A stretch of DNA of 64,000 nt from Ampullaceana balthica (Eukaryota; Mollusca; Gastropoda; Lymnaeidae): contig CALYLW010000988.1 in NCBI GenBank assembly GCA_944989445.1, positions 62,001-126,000 on the forward strand, in the 5' to 3' direction. Position 1 is the first letter of the stretch; each line of letters starts with the position of its first letter. The translations under genes were made by a program, and so were the position numbers. This document shows positions 1 to 11,863 of this stretch, in pieces. Under the pieces are notes generated by a model that did no database searches, was not told the DNA's origin, and saw nothing but the letters and a program-made list of their open reading frames with translations.

Positions 1-230
1 TTAGTAAATAATAAACTGCAAATTAGTATTGTTCCTGTCTTATGCATTTTTTTTATTCACGTTGCATGACTGTAACTGTCAGACTACGTAATTATTGTCG
101 TAAATAAAATAAGAGAAATTCAATTATTTTTTCTAACAAATGAAAAAATCGCAAAGCTGAAACTTGTCAATTTTTTCAGGGCGCCAAAAATAAATTAGCC
201 AAGGGCGCCAAAAACCTAGTTACGCCTCTG
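1..230. mobile_element. Right end of a hAT-type MITE cut by the window edge
   Basis: The sequence cctagttacgcctctg at 215-230 is the inverted form of a terminal repeat starting CAGAGGCGTAACTAGG, a common hAT-MITE terminus. The two 'gggcgccaaaaa' blocks just inside it (about 179-214) look like element interior. The other terminus is not in the window, so the left limit is unknown. No coding potential is visible. Confidence 0.45.
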
Positions 231-1969
231 ACTCTATAAGGTGCCCTTAATTTGCTCAACCCAAGGTGGTCAGCATGATGATCACCAGTGTCCCCCCACC
301 CCTCCAGCAGATTGTATGTAGATCTACTACCGGGTGTAGTCTTCAATTAACAGATCATTACTATTTCATTCGTTTCAATCTGTTCTATCGATCTGTTTGA
401 TGGTTTCCTCATCTCCACTCGGTGGTCTAGTTACCACTTCGTGATAACATGCAGTCACAGAGAACGAAGGGGCGAACCGTCGTAATTTTTTTAACTATCA
501 AGTGAAACCTTCCTGTTATTGTAATGACAATGCAGAAATCTACCGAGGGCAGTCGCAAATTTTTAGCAGAAGAATTTGTGGTAATTTTATTTTATATTTA
601 CTTTTTAGGTTGGTGAAAGAAAAATAAGTTGTACCTAAAAATAGAGACAAAAATATGTAATGGTTGTATAAAATATTAATATAACATTTTATTCAGTAGA
701 TTTTTCACCGAAAAGTTATGGAGCCAAGTTCTTTAAATTCTAGAATCTTAAGGGATAGCGCCAGTGCTGAATCTACCTATTTAAAAAAAAACTATAGCCC
801 CGCCTTCTTGGGGCCCTCAGGAATTTTTTTGTTCATATTTGACACTGACGTAGAATATCTGGACTTCAGAAGGGCCCCCAAATCTGAAATAGCTTTAGTG
901 CCCCATCAAGTCTAAATCCGGCCCTGGATGGATAGCGCCCCCACCCCAACCCCACCCCACGTTCACAACCATTAGTAGGGGACCCGGATCTGAGGTCAGG
1001 CCAGCTCACAGAGTACCCCCTTCCCCATCCCCCTGCTTAATTGTGCAGGATGATGCCACCTCTTATCTACGGCCCTGGCAATGTGCGCTCGCTTCTGCCT
1101 GTAGGTTTTTTGTCGGAGCCGGGTGGGGGCACGGAAGGTGAATGTGTGTGTGTGTGTGTGTGTGTTCTGTTTTAGAGGGGAGGGGGTCGATGCATGCGGG
1201 GTACAGTTTTACGCTGATGGTGACGTTGTCTGTTGTAAAGCCCCCCCCCACCCCCGGCCCCACAAAGTGTAATTCCTCACGTTCCTGATGACCTAATTAG
1301 GGAGCCCAAACACACGCCACCGTGTGCGTGGTTTCTGGTGGTGGGGCGGGCCCACAGGTAGACACTCTCGGTGTTTGATTTTGGGTGGGTGACATATAGA
1401 CCAGGGCCCTGGGCTAGCGGCGCCGTGTTTAACGGTAATTTTTTTTTGTAGTTAAAACTCAGCAAATACATGTCACCAGTTGAAAGGAAATTATCGCCCT
1501 CTATTGACTAATCACCCCAGGTACCTGGTTATCGCAAAGGTCTGGGTCTATTTATAAGACGAATTATCATGCATTCTATTTATGGAGTTTTATTAATAGA
1601 TTCACCCCCCTCCCATTTTTTTCTTGTCTCCTTTTGTTGACAGTCACAATTTTTGAGTAATGTGTAAAGAACCGTTATTTTGTGCTTATCGCTTGTTGCT
1701 TTTGTTGTGTTTTTTTTGTTGTGATTTTGTCGCATACATATTTACATTTGACGTAATCAAATATCAGTTCATCAGAAGTCTTTCAACACAATCAGTCACT
1801 CACCCTCACCAATCACATCGCCTCTCAGCCTCATCGACACAATTTGGGATGCCCGCTCCACTCAAATTGGAATCCCACCCCATCCCCATCCCATAAGATA
1901 CTCGGGCGCAGAGTAGATTGTATTTCATCTTTTAGATCTCTCTTTCTTGAGGGGTTGAAAAAAAGTATT
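231..1969. other. Non-coding DNA, no gene seen
   Basis: No recognisable exon was found. There is a (GT)n microsatellite at about 1141-1166, and a sequence at 914-927 (aaatccggccctg) that resembles a DNA-transposon terminus CAGGGCCGGATTT without a visible partner. C-rich patches make short open frames that look spurious. It is probably semaphorin intron or upstream intergenic DNA. Confidence 0.5.
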
Positions 1970-2392
1970 CAGACCCTGCCATCTTTAGCAGTGGAACATA
2001 CCTTTCAGGCCCTACCATCTTCAGCAGTGCAAGTTTCCTGTCAGAAAATACCATCTTCAGCAGTGCAATTTTCCTGTCAGAACCTACCATTTTCAGCAGT
2101 GCAACTTTCCGGTGAGAACCTACCATTTTCAGCAGTGCAACTTTCCTGTCAGAACCTACCATCTTCAGCAGTGCAACTTTCCTGTTAGAACCTACCATAT
2201 TTAGCAGTACAACTTTCCTGTCAGAACCTACCACCTTCAGCAGTGCAACTTTCCTGTCAGAACCTACCACCTTCAGCAGTGCAACTTTCCTGTCAGAACC
2301 TACCATCTTCAGCAGTGCAACTTTCCTGTCAGATCCTACCATCTTTAGCAGTACAACTTTCCTGTAAGAACCTATCATCTTCAACAGTGGAT
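1970..2392. repeat. 36-bp tandem repeat, about 12 imperfect units
   Basis: The unit contains accatcttcagcagtgcaac followed by tttcctgtcagaacct and recurs every 36 bases about 12 times with point changes (cagtgcaac or cagtacaac; ccatctt, ccacctt or ccatttt). Because 36 is a multiple of three, both strands stay open and give 12-residue repeat peptides; these look like by-products. Divergence is highest at the left end. Confidence 0.9.
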
Positions 2393-3390
2393 CATCAGTT
2401 CTGACCCCAATTCATCGCACCAGGGGTCCCTCGTCCGACCCATTGTTTGATAAACCCATTCCTTGATCCCCAACCCCCCCCCCACTCGCCTTAATAATGG
2501 CACCAGATGTCCACAGCCTGGCTCTTCCTTCCCTTAAAGGAACCCCACTCCCCGCTCACCCCAAGCCACTTTTCTTAACCCTGTTCCAAAGCACCTTGCC
2601 TCCGCTGCTCAAATCCCCCCTCCCCCCGGTCCACAGACTAATGTTTGACACCCTTGTTCCTATATCCCCCACTATTGTGACGTAAAATGTCACATAAAGA
2701 GCAAACCCTGTTTTAACTCCCTACCCTCTCCTCCACACCCCACACACCCCACACACGACTCCACACAATCGTGCCTGTAAAAACACCACGGCCCCCGGAT
2801 TCGCACCCCATGGATGCCGTGCCTGGTAACACTAGACCGGTGCCCTGGCTTGTGGGCCTGCTGGGTCAGTGGTTCTCAAACACATCGTCCTACCCGCTGC
2901 ATTGTGTAATGAATGAATGTATACACACACCCCCTCGCGGTCTAATTAACTAGCTCATCAGTTGAAATTTGACCACGAGACTTAATGTTGGTATTCGATA
3001 ACAATTTGTTGGCATATGCGGACGTATTGACTGAAAATATCACCGAGGAATAGAGTTATTGTGGCATGCATTGTTTTACTTAAGAAATCCCCGGGACAGA
3101 CCGAAAATGATGTTCGTCAAATGAGGGCAGTAATCAAGGGTGTTAACTGAGTGACAAGGGAATTTAATACTCACCTTCATGCCATGATTTTTTTTATTGT
3201 GGGAGGTGGGGGCATGTGGGTTTGGGTCTGGGGTTGGGAATAATTGTTGTTGTTGAGCCTTCTCGTCCATGAGGAGGCATCCACCGATCATCGTCGGCGT
3301 CTGCGATTCCTCCAAGGGCATATGCCACCTACGAGAGACCTCCAGTCATCTCTATCCTGGGCCAGTTTATCCAGGATATTCCATTCATGG
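2393..3390. other. Non-coding DNA, no gene seen
   Basis: C-rich stretches occur around 2475-2760. No exon with a plausible protein match, RNA gene or element terminus was recognised. Confidence 0.45.
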
Positions 3391-3488
3391 TCAATTCTCT
3401 TGTCGTCCAATTCTACTGACGTCCAATTCTCTTGACGTCCAATTCTCTTGACGTCCATTCTCTTGACGTCCAATTCGCTTGATGTCTG
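3391..3488. repeat. Short 16-bp tandem repeat, about 6 units
   Basis: The unit ttgacgtccaattctc repeats about six times with small changes and one 2-base deletion. It contains TGACGTCC, close to a CRE-like core, but at this length that may be chance. Confidence 0.8.
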
Positions 3489-4919
3489 CCTTCAATTGGG
3501 AACAATTAGACCGATCTATCTCCAGTTTTAAGTGATATTCAGTATAATAGAAGCTTTCTTGCCTGATATAACCTTGAACTTATTAGTTCCACTCTCTCCC
3601 CCCCTCTCTCCCCCTCTCTCTCTCTGTGTTTCTGCCTCTTATCATAAAAATACCTTCCTTCCCCCTCCCGGCTATTCAAGATCAATGTTATGGTTTTTGA
3701 TGATGTAACGCTCAGGGTTAATGATAGTTTGTTGATGTTATGATTATTTTTTAATTTGCGATGAGACAGATCCGCCCAACTAGACTCAATAAAAGTCCGA
3801 TCCATCAGATTTTTAACACGAGGCGACTTATTTCTCTCGGGTGAAAAAAATTGGTCTGCCGTTATGTGAAGGGGCGCCGAAGGGTACCCTGAACGTGGTG
3901 GTGACAGGCGCAGTGCAGAGTAAAAATAAAAGCTAAGGGTGCGTGAAGGGGGAGGTGATTAAAATATCTCAACAAAATTGTCAGCATGCATTGGCGGAAG
4001 GGGCCGCCTTTACATCAAGGTATAAAGGTTGTGTGGGGGGGGTGGGGTGGGGAGCGCCTTAACCCACTAGTTATATGGAGCGTCTTTCTAACAAGGTACC
4101 GGGGAGAGAACAGTCAACAAGGGGTTGTTATTAACCGCCGTTGTCTCGCGGGGACGTTTTTAAACAAACTTTTGTTACCGGTTTCTGCCTCAACCGCCAG
4201 TGTTACACAGGGCTGTCTCAACTGTCTCGGCCATCATTGTTACCCACGTCTTACTCAATCGCCATTGTTACAACAAGATAGTTACCCAACTGGCGTCGCT
4301 GCGGGAGGGGGGGCGGGGTTGGGGGGGGAGTTGAGGAAAACAAGGGGGACTGCTTTACATCCTTCAATTCCGCTACAAAATGCCAGATGCTGAACGGCGT
4401 AGCAACCCCTGTCCTGCCTCCTACTACCCTGCCCCCCCCCCATTTCCTCGTCCCACCCCTCCCCTCCTGCACCCCATGCGTCTGCCCAGTGGTTTCGTGC
4501 TTCAAAATTCTTATCAAGGATATTGATATTTACAATACGAATGCTGATTTCGTTACAAACACTCCTCCAAGCCCCATGCACAAGACGCACGTGAGTTCAG
4601 GGTGTGAGCTAGTTTTATGTTATGGGCCGTTAGATTATAGATCGCGGTGACCCGTGTCTGATATTAAACGCTTGTTTCGTTATTTCATTACCCATGGTCA
4701 AACGTATACCACGTGTAATATCATATCATTGCCGCCATACCCCTTCAGACTTCATTCTCTGATACAACACAGAAAACGGCGCCGATGGCGCTCATACCTG
4801 GCTCGTTATTGCCATTGCATTTGTTTGTTGTGATCCGTGAACTTGGAGGCTGGACTATAAATAGGTCAAAGTTGTTCACGCCTCTAAATAAAAATGAGAT
4901 GATTTGTCTCTCTTTTCAG
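3489..4919. other. Probable semaphorin intron, no exon seen
   Basis: This lies immediately upstream of the first recognised semaphorin exon and ends in a good acceptor (tctcttttcag). Pyrimidine-rich DNA occurs at 3590-3660 and G/C-rich patches at 4030-4450. I searched for the preceding sema-domain exon and did not recognise one, so the upstream intron is probably longer than the available sequence. Confidence 0.4.
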
Positions 4920-5002
4920 GTCAAAGTTGACACAAATAGCCGTTGACTGGCAGGTGTTGGCAGCAGACAAGCGCTATTATGACGTCATGTTTGTCGGCAC
5001 CG
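4920..5002 (+). CDS. Sema1a: Semaphorin exon: sema-domain blade
   Basis: The acceptor is ctcttttcag and the donor is gtaggt. The exon encodes SKLTQIAVDWQVLAADKRYY followed by DVMFVGT, the conserved 'LTxIAVD...YDVxFxGTD' signature near the end of the sema propeller. It enters in phase 1 and leaves in phase 1, with the Asp codon split across the next junction. Confidence 0.92.
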
Positions 5003-8000
5003 GTAGGTTGATTTCTTTCCCTTCCAGTTTTTGAATTGCATGACCTCCCTTTAATTCAAGCCACAGGATGGGTTCCAATAACCCCACCACTGTCTACTGT
5101 TGTGTTGGATTTTAAAAAAAAATTAATTGTAAGGGAAAGATAGAGGGCAATAACAATAATACTTTTAAATAAAATTCAAACTGTATCCTTTTGAGTTGTC
5201 AAAGAATTTCCCCACATGTAGAACTTATCAAGCTTGTTTGTGAGTATCGCCCTTCTGTGATATTAAGTTTTTAATGATTTTTTTTTGTGTCTCGCCCTCC
5301 GCAGACGACGGCAGAGTGATCAAAGCCATCAACAAAGGGGAGGGCGCCAAGATCGAGTCGGTGGTCATAGAGGACATCCAGGTGCTGGAGCCAGGTGACC
5401 CCGTGGTCAGCCTGAGGGTGCTCAGCGACCGGGCCGAGCAGGAGCAGCAGAAGCTGGTGGTGGTGTCCAAAAGGAGCCTGGTTTCGATACCGCTGCACAG
5501 ATGCTCCAAGGCTAAAACATGCAGGTCAGTTTAAGAGGCCAACAACCAGCCAGTTGGGCTGCAGGACAAACAATGACATTCGCTTATTTGTGAAGTTTTC
5601 AACCGTGAATGATTTTTTTAACTTGGGTGTGGAGATGTGCTGGCCACACAATCCCTTGCTCGTTAGTGGTGGCTAAATAAAAACTTTTGAACGCTGCTTC
5701 ACTTGCCCCATAGTCCTGGGGTATTTAGATTCTGAAATATTTTTTTTTATGAATAGTTCTCATTACCTAACATTATGAAGTTTATTTAAAGCCTTGTACT
5801 CAGATTTTATCATATATTTTTGATAACAAATGGACTCTTCTGTGTAAACATCTACAGTTCCTGCGTGGGTCTGCAGGACCCATACTGCGCCTGGAATCAA
5901 GAGATGAAGCAGTGTCTCAGTGCCGAAACTGGGTAAGTTGGTTTTAGTTGGACGAGTGTGTGTGTGTGTGATAATGGCATTAAGTATACCTTGTGGCCGT
6001 TCGTGAGTCATAGATAAAATTCCAGGGAAAATGTATATTTTGTGGCAATAAATTTAGATAGACAATCTTAACTTGCATCTTGATAGCCTTGGATAGAGGA
6101 TTATATTATTTTTTAAAAAATGATTTGACGCGTCACCATAGTAAAGAAGCAAATCCTTTTAAATTGTGGCGCTCTCGAATCAGAAATTTGTTTATAATTG
6201 TAATTTGTAATCCAATGATGATCATTAAAATTATATATATGTTTCCTTATATATAAAATGTATATGCTTGTGGTACCATGAAAAAATCAAATGAATGTCT
6301 GGCAATGTAAGTTGTAATGAAACCATTGTTGTTGTTTTTTTCTTCCATCCAGCCTTCAGAATATCTTCACTGGCAAACACAGCAGCTGTAAGGACATTGA
6401 TGGTAAGCTGAGTGATTATTTCAACCTTGCCCTTTGGCCTTGACATGGTTGCTGGCTCCTCTCACTTCTCTTTGTTTGTTTGTTTGGCTCTTTATCCCAG
6501 AGTCTGTGTGTAGATGGCAAGATGTATTTGTTGTCTTTTTCAACCCCCACCCCCCCTTTTTCCCTCTCGATTTCCTTTTTGTTAGATTATTATATGAGCT
6601 TAATTATTTCTATCTTAAAATGGACTCATTGGATTTTGTTAACTGTAATAATTTTATCAACACCAATCCATTCAGAACTTACAGAGATAGTTATTATTTC
6701 CCTCGCCTATCAAATTTTTTTAATTTATTTTGCTTAATTTAAATAAAAAAAAACAAGAGCAGGTAAAACATAATAACTGCCCTGGCCTTGCTTAAATCGT
6801 AATGCTGGAATGAGTTTAACTGTTCCCCCCATTATAGAGCTAAACGGTGGGGAGGACAGAAAACGTTGATCAGTGATCATCCTAAAATAAAAGTATACCA
6901 TTAAAATGGCTTTTATTATTTATCTTTTTTTCCATGTTACTCTTATATCACGTCATACTCACCTATGTTTATGAAGTGATTGCATTCATTTTATTGTGGC
7001 TTTCGTTGTTGTGCCTGCATGGAGTAAATATTATTTGAACACTTTACGACCAAGCTGTAAGGCAGGGGTGTCCAACCTTTTTTTAAACGAGTTTTCAACA
7101 TCAAGTTTGCGTACAGACTTAAGGTTTCATTATCATAAACCATTTATTATTGTTTCACAAATCATAAATTCTTCTTATTATTATTTTACCTGGACTCGAC
7201 CATCTTAAAACTGATCAGTGAAAATAAAATTATTTTCAGATCAGCATCCATAGTTTTAATGAGATCAGCATCCATAGTTTTAATGAGATCAGCATCCATA
7301 GTTTTAATGAGATCAGCATCCATAGTTTTAATGAGATCAGCATCCATAGTTTTAATGAGATCAGCATCCATAGTTTTAATGAGATCAGCATCCATAGTTT
7401 TAATGAGATCAGCATCCATAGTTTTAATGAGATCAGCATCCATAGTTTTAATGAGATCAGCATCCATAGTTTTAATGAGATCAGCATCCATAGTTTTAAT
7501 GAGATCAGCATCCATAGTTTTAATGAGATCAGCATCCATAGTTTTAATGAGATCAGCATCCATAGTTTTAATGAGATCAGCATCCATAGTTTTAATGAGA
7601 TCAGCATCCATAGTTTTAATGAGATCAGCATCCATAGTTTTAATGAGATCAGCATCCATAGTTTTAATGAGATCAGCATCCATAGTTTTAATGAGATCAG
7701 CATCCATAGTTTTAATGAATTTCAGAAATTTTTATATCAATTCCTTGTTCGCTATAACATTTGCAGCCTGAATGGCGACCTGAATGAAATATTGATCTTT
7801 AAAGCTTTAGATTTGCTATCAATACCTGTAGTGAGATTCTTGTAACATTTGTAAATCTAAGATTGTCTGCTGGTCTGCTGTAAAGGTTACATTTCATTGA
7901 TTGTGTTTCCTCAGTTTGCAAGAGGTTCCATTTCAAAATACCACTCTAAGCAGTTGGGGAAAATGCAGAGAGTTTCTCCAGTGCACTAAACAAACCAATA

Positions 8001-11000
8001 AGAGTTCAATGATGATTACTATTCAAAACCAGTTCTAAGATACAAATGACTGTTACAATAAAAATAATGATGGTATCAAGATTAGTTTTTAAAAAAGTTT
8101 TCTTAAGTTTTTTCAATGAAAAATACAACTATTCTGTAAGAAACCAGACATTTTTAATGGACATAGTGGAATATAGTTATTTTTGGTGTTGAGTCTCTTG
8201 TCAGGGAATTTCCAAAACATTTCTTGGGAAACCTTTGCATATTGAGGCAACACTCTACAATGCTTAAGATACATAACATTGAAACTGCTTAACAGACCTT
8301 GCAAGCCATGGACATGATTTTCTTTAATTTTATTGAAGACTTTGAAATAATTAATTTTTTTCTTTTGATTGCGATACTAAAGCTGTGAATGAGGTCACAC
8401 CAACACCAGAGCCAGTTCCTGTTGTAGCAAAGTGCACATGCCCCCCCTCCCCTGGCAATGAAGATAACAACAAGCCAAATCCTGGAACTGGGAATGAAGC
8501 TGGTTAGTTCTCATAAGAGTTTACCCTAGACACACATTATCCAATTGGCTTACCATAGTCACAAGTTACCAAAATAGTAGACATTAGAAACAAGTTATCA
8601 AGATATCATAATGGTTGACACAGGAAGCAATTTATCATAACTGTAGACTCTTAACAACACAAATTATCATTTTGGTTTACTCGTGTTATCAAAAAAGTTG
8701 ACCCTAGACACCAAGACACCCTCCATCAAATTTGTTGACCCTAGACACAAGTTATCTAATGGTCTACCCAAGTTATCTAATAGTTTTATTAACACAGAAG
8801 TTATCCTGTTTGCTTACCAACATCACAATTCAGCAAGTTTTTTTTTATTAGCCAGACACTCCCACTGATTCTGATTGAACCTAATTTAGTGATACATTAT
8901 TTGGAAAAAAAGAAAACTATTGAGGAGGAGTCACACTTTTAAGTGAAGTCGGGGTGCTTAGGTTTTGGGGTTTTCCCCTTGTTAAAAATAATCTTCAATT
9001 ATCAATAAATCAGAGGCATTTAAATAAAACAAACCCGTAAAAACAAAGTTTTTGACTATAAATCCCTTATATATGAGACATAACTAACAGTATTCATTAT
9101 TTTCGAAAGCGACAACCATTTACAGACTGAATCTGTCTTAACTCAACTTTGATTCATAACCGCTGGGAGGGGTGAAAAGTCTGGTCACCGATCGCTGGTC
9201 CGAGCTCAGCGTGACACGTAAAATGTAAACAAAAGCACGCCGGTACTTCGATGGGTCGCGTTAAAGCGTCAACTCAAACTCTCACGTGGGGGAAAAAAAC
9301 AATAATAAACCGTGAATTTGAATTACATACGTAATATATAAGGATAAACTAAAAAATGCATTAATTTAATTACGGTACGTTCGATCGATCTTAAATTTTG
9401 ATACGATGCATTGTTAGGTGAGTCGGGTCCGTGTGCCAAATTTCAGCTCGATCGGATCACGGGAAGTGGGTCATTTTTTACTTTTGTTTTTCCGCCCGCC
9501 CAAGACAGACAGGCAGAGAGAGAGATGACGACAGAGACGCCGGTGAAGTTAATATAAGGGATTTAAAAACAAGTTTTGACTTGTGGTTGGGGGGGGGGCA
9601 GGGTAAAAAGTTTATATTTTGTCACTTGTCATTGTTTAGTAACCCAGTTCATCAGGTGCTGCATGTCACTGTGGCTGCAGCAAAACATAACCAAAAAAAA
9701 AGCACAGTTTAGATTTATGGTCTAGGTGGCCAGACTGGTGCAGACTGGATTATTCTAACCTGAGGGCGGGATGGGGTCGGTCTAATCTGGATCCTAACTG
9801 GCTTGGGGCAACAGTTATTGTTTAGTCTGGCCCCATGTCCCCATCAGAGTCTTCTATCTGGACATGTTTGGATACTCTTGTGTTGACACAACCCACTCAT
9901 CCTTGCTAGCTGTTTGACACAGGACTCATCCTGACACTGTGTTTAACTTGTGACCCTCACCTGGGGGGGGGGACAAAATATGTAAAACAAATGAGGATGG
10001 TTCTTAGCAATCTTCAGTTAGATTCTGCCAAATAATACTTTCATGTATTTAATTTAAAAAACAATATACATGTAATAAGAACATTTTTATTTCTACAAGA
10101 TTTTTGTCAGAAGTAGCAATTATGTATAGAATCACACACTTTTATTTTTGAATTACTATTTACAAGTTTGTTTTGCTTACATCTGTAATGGAATAGATAG
10201 ATGGTGGTTCCTTATTTATTTCAGTTTTTTGTTATGGCTGTTAATGTTAGTATTTTTATACCCTTTTCTTTTCTAAAAAAATGTGTGTGCAGACAAGAAT
10301 GAGATAGAAACGCCACCAAAGGAATCAACTAGTGATGAGAAAAATTGTACACCAGATGGTAAGTTTAATTGACCAGATGTGAAAAAAAAATCATTGCACA
10401 TAGAAAATAACTTTCCCTGAAATAATTTGTTTAATGTAATTAAATTCAAACCATATATTCTTATTTTTAAAATATTTCTTAAGTATGATGAACATTTTTA
10501 GCAAAGATTCATGCCTTTACTCATCTTTTTGTCTAATGTTGTCAGTCTTTCTTTTATATAAATTTTTTTTACCAAAAAAAAATGTTTAGAAAAAAATTAT
10601 CTTTGAAAAGTCTTCATTAAAAAAAAACCATACCTTTCTTTGGTTTTAACACAGATGAATATTTCCTATTTTAAAAAAGTCTGAAATACAAATACATTAT
10701 TTGTTATAATACTCCTGTAACACCCCCACCCCCACCCCCCAAATCTGGTGATGGCTCATGTTAGTGATGGATTTTTTGTATGAAGCTTATATAACAATGT
10801 TATATGTTCGTAATAAAATATCTTAGCTGTAAACTGTAGTGTTTTAAAAAACAATATAATTGATATTGTATTTGTATCTTAAAACTTTTTGCCTGTTGCC
10901 AAGATCCATATTTTAGCAGTATGAAATAGTTTTGCATGCAGAACAAATCGTATGTTCAATTGAGTCATGTAAATTTAATTAAATAATTTGACAGAAGTGT

Positions 11001-11863
11001 AACATAAGCAAAAAAGAATATAAAAAAAATAACCAAAAAATATGAAGTGATTTATTTGAATTAATGCAATTTATGACCATGTTAGAAACTATACATATCA
11101 AGAAACTATACCTATCAAGATAGTATACATATCAAGATAGTATACATATCAAGAAACTATGCATATCAAGAAACTATGCATCAGCAAATATGCATATCAA
11201 GATTTTTGCACCCTCTAAAAATCGTCATGAAAGTCTAATCATAATAATTTATCATATGTCAGATTGAAATAGTTTCTATTTTTAAAAACATGTAATTATT
11301 TGTGGAAGAAACTCTTAACCCATCTCTACTTTAAGAAACATATAAGGTCTAAAACCGCCAATAGAGTATCAGACTTTAAGAGCTTGTTAAGAAATAAATT
11401 CATATTAAGCTTTATTTATTTATTTCAAGTTTCTCAAGTTTAGTTTTAAATTTTTAAAAAAAATAGAATTAATTGATCTACAATATCTTTTATGTCCTCC
11501 CCAGAAGAAGGTCAGATTGGTGCAGCCCAGCAGACTGTCCAGGCCGGGGGCACGGCCCTGGAGATCGTCATCACAGCTGTCATCGTGTCCATTATTGTGT
11601 CCCTGGTGATAGGCTTCTTCATCGGTTACAAGTTCCACTCCTGCAGGGGCGGCAGGGAGAGCGATGTTTTCTACGAGGTGTCATCCCTGCAGCGCGGGCG
11701 GAACAGGCTCTCATCGGGGGACAACCCTTACTTCCACACCGACCCCAAGAACATGCCCCACCCGCCAAAACAGATGAACTACGTCGTGAATCTGAAGTCC
11801 GGTAAAGGTAGCTCTGGCGTTGAGACCAAGCCAGTTACCAAGTCCAATAAGGTGTATCTTTAA
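4920..11863 (+). CDS. Sema1a: Class-1 transmembrane semaphorin, 3' seven exons (partial gene)
   Basis: Semaphorins are plexin ligands that guide axons and migrating cells; class 1 proteins are membrane-anchored invertebrate forms. Joined exons 4920-5002, 5305-5524, 5858-5932, 6353-6402, 8383-8502, 10293-10358 and 11505-11863 keep one frame for 323 residues to a TAA stop, all with AG/GT boundaries. In order they encode the end of the sema propeller (LTQIAVDWQVLAADKRYYDV, then DGRVIKAINKG), a PSI domain (CSSCVGLQDPYCAWN), a Pro/Asn/Glu-rich stalk, a hydrophobic helix (ALEIVITAVIVSIIVSLVIG) and a cytoplasmic tail of about 90 residues ending NKVYL. No Ig domain follows the PSI, which favours class 1. 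The N-terminal signal peptide and most of the sema domain are missing from the window. Converges with COMMD10. Confidence 0.93.
5305..5524 (+). CDS. Sema1a: Semaphorin exon: end of sema domain into PSI
   Basis: The exon follows ctccgcag and ends at gtcagt. It encodes DDGRVIKAINKG, then VVIEDIQVLEPGDPV, and ends in LHRCSKAKTC, the first cysteines of the PSI domain. It is more GC-rich than the surrounding introns. Leaves in phase 2 (Ser split). Confidence 0.93.
5858..5932 (+). CDS. Sema1a: Semaphorin exon: PSI domain core
   Basis: The acceptor is atctacag and the donor is gtaagt. It encodes SCVGLQDPYCAWNQEMKQCL, the diagnostic PSI motif C-x2-C-x5-DPYCAW. The 75-base exon joins the preceding one through a split Ser codon. 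Confidence 0.94.
6353..6402 (+). CDS. Sema1a: Semaphorin exon: end of PSI domain
   Basis: This short 50-base exon sits between ccatccag and gtaagc. It encodes LQNIFTGKHSSCKDID, including the last PSI cysteine, and leaves in phase 1. Confidence 0.88.
7063..7084 (+). mobile_element. Isolated hAT-like terminus in semaphorin intron
   Basis: The sequence caggggtgtccaaccttttt matches the Charlie-like hAT terminal repeat style CAGGGGTGTCCAACC. I found no opposite terminus, so only a remnant is claimed. The 24-bp array begins 155 bases downstream and may lie in former element DNA. Confidence 0.4.
7239..7718. repeat. Perfect 24-bp tandem repeat, 20 units
   Basis: The unit begins gatcagcatccatagtttta and ends atga. 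As read, all 20 copies are identical over exactly 480 bases. It lies in a semaphorin intron between the PSI exon and the stalk exon. The unit length is a multiple of three and has no stop in several frames, so long peptides such as repeated MDADLIKT appear on both strands; none has gene context. Complete identity implies recent expansion or an assembly-copied array. Confidence 0.97.
8383..8502 (+). CDS. Sema1a: Semaphorin exon: extracellular stalk, part 1
   Basis: It encodes AVNEVTPTPEPVPVVAKCTC and PPSPGNEDNNKPNPGTGNEA, a Pro/Asn-rich low-complexity linker between the PSI domain and the membrane helix. It is 120 bases with phase-1 introns on both sides, so skipping it would keep frame. The acceptor (gatactaaag) has a weak pyrimidine tract directly before the AG; the T-rich run is about 15 bases upstream. 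Confidence 0.8.
8515..8862. repeat. Degenerate tandem repeat in semaphorin intron
   Basis: Variants of 'gttgaccctagacacaagtt' and 'atctaatggt' recur about eight times at irregular spacing of roughly 35-45 bases. This looks like an old, decayed minisatellite. Limits are approximate. Confidence 0.55.
9130..9566 (+). repeat. Interspersed repeat (SINE/LINE-tail-like), shares a core with 44302-44346
   Basis: The stretch aaactaaaaaatgca...attaattacggtac at about 9350-9378 recurs at about 44315-44346, where a mariner has inserted. Downstream, gccaaatttcagctcgatcg and an acagacaggcagagag tail resemble the 3' ends of animal non-LTR elements and SINEs. No coding frame is visible. The family assignment is an inference. 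Confidence 0.45.
10293..10358 (+). CDS. Sema1a: Semaphorin exon: extracellular stalk, part 2
   Basis: The acceptor is tgtgtgcag and the donor is gtaagt. It encodes DKNEIETPPKESTSDEKNCT then PD, an acidic Ser/Thr-rich linker. It is 66 bases, phase 1 on both sides, and could be a cassette exon. Confidence 0.82.
11086..11205. repeat. 17-bp tandem repeat, about 6 units
   Basis: The unit aaactatacatatcaag alternates with atagtatacatatcaag, about six copies with a longer last unit. It lies in the last semaphorin intron, 300 bases before the terminal exon. Confidence 0.8.
11505..11863 (+). CDS. Sema1a: Semaphorin terminal exon: membrane helix and cytoplasmic tail
   Basis: The exon follows cctccccag and ends at TAA (11861-11863). 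It encodes EEGQIGAAQQTVQAGG, a membrane helix of about 25 hydrophobic residues (ALEIVITAVIVSIIVSLVIG then FFIG), a basic/cysteine border (YKFHSCRGGR) and a tail with YEVSSLQRGRNRLSSGDNPY. Coding GC content is clearly above the surrounding DNA. Confidence 0.92.

Noticed and set aside
3986..4650. Possible upstream semaphorin exon in the GC-richer stretch before 4920
   Set aside because: Translations in all frames lack sema-domain motifs and splice boundaries that join in phase.
7186..7771. Frames of repeated MDADLIKT, MLISLKL and MRSASIVL
   Set aside because: They come from the perfect 24-bp tandem array within a semaphorin intron and occur in several frames at once.
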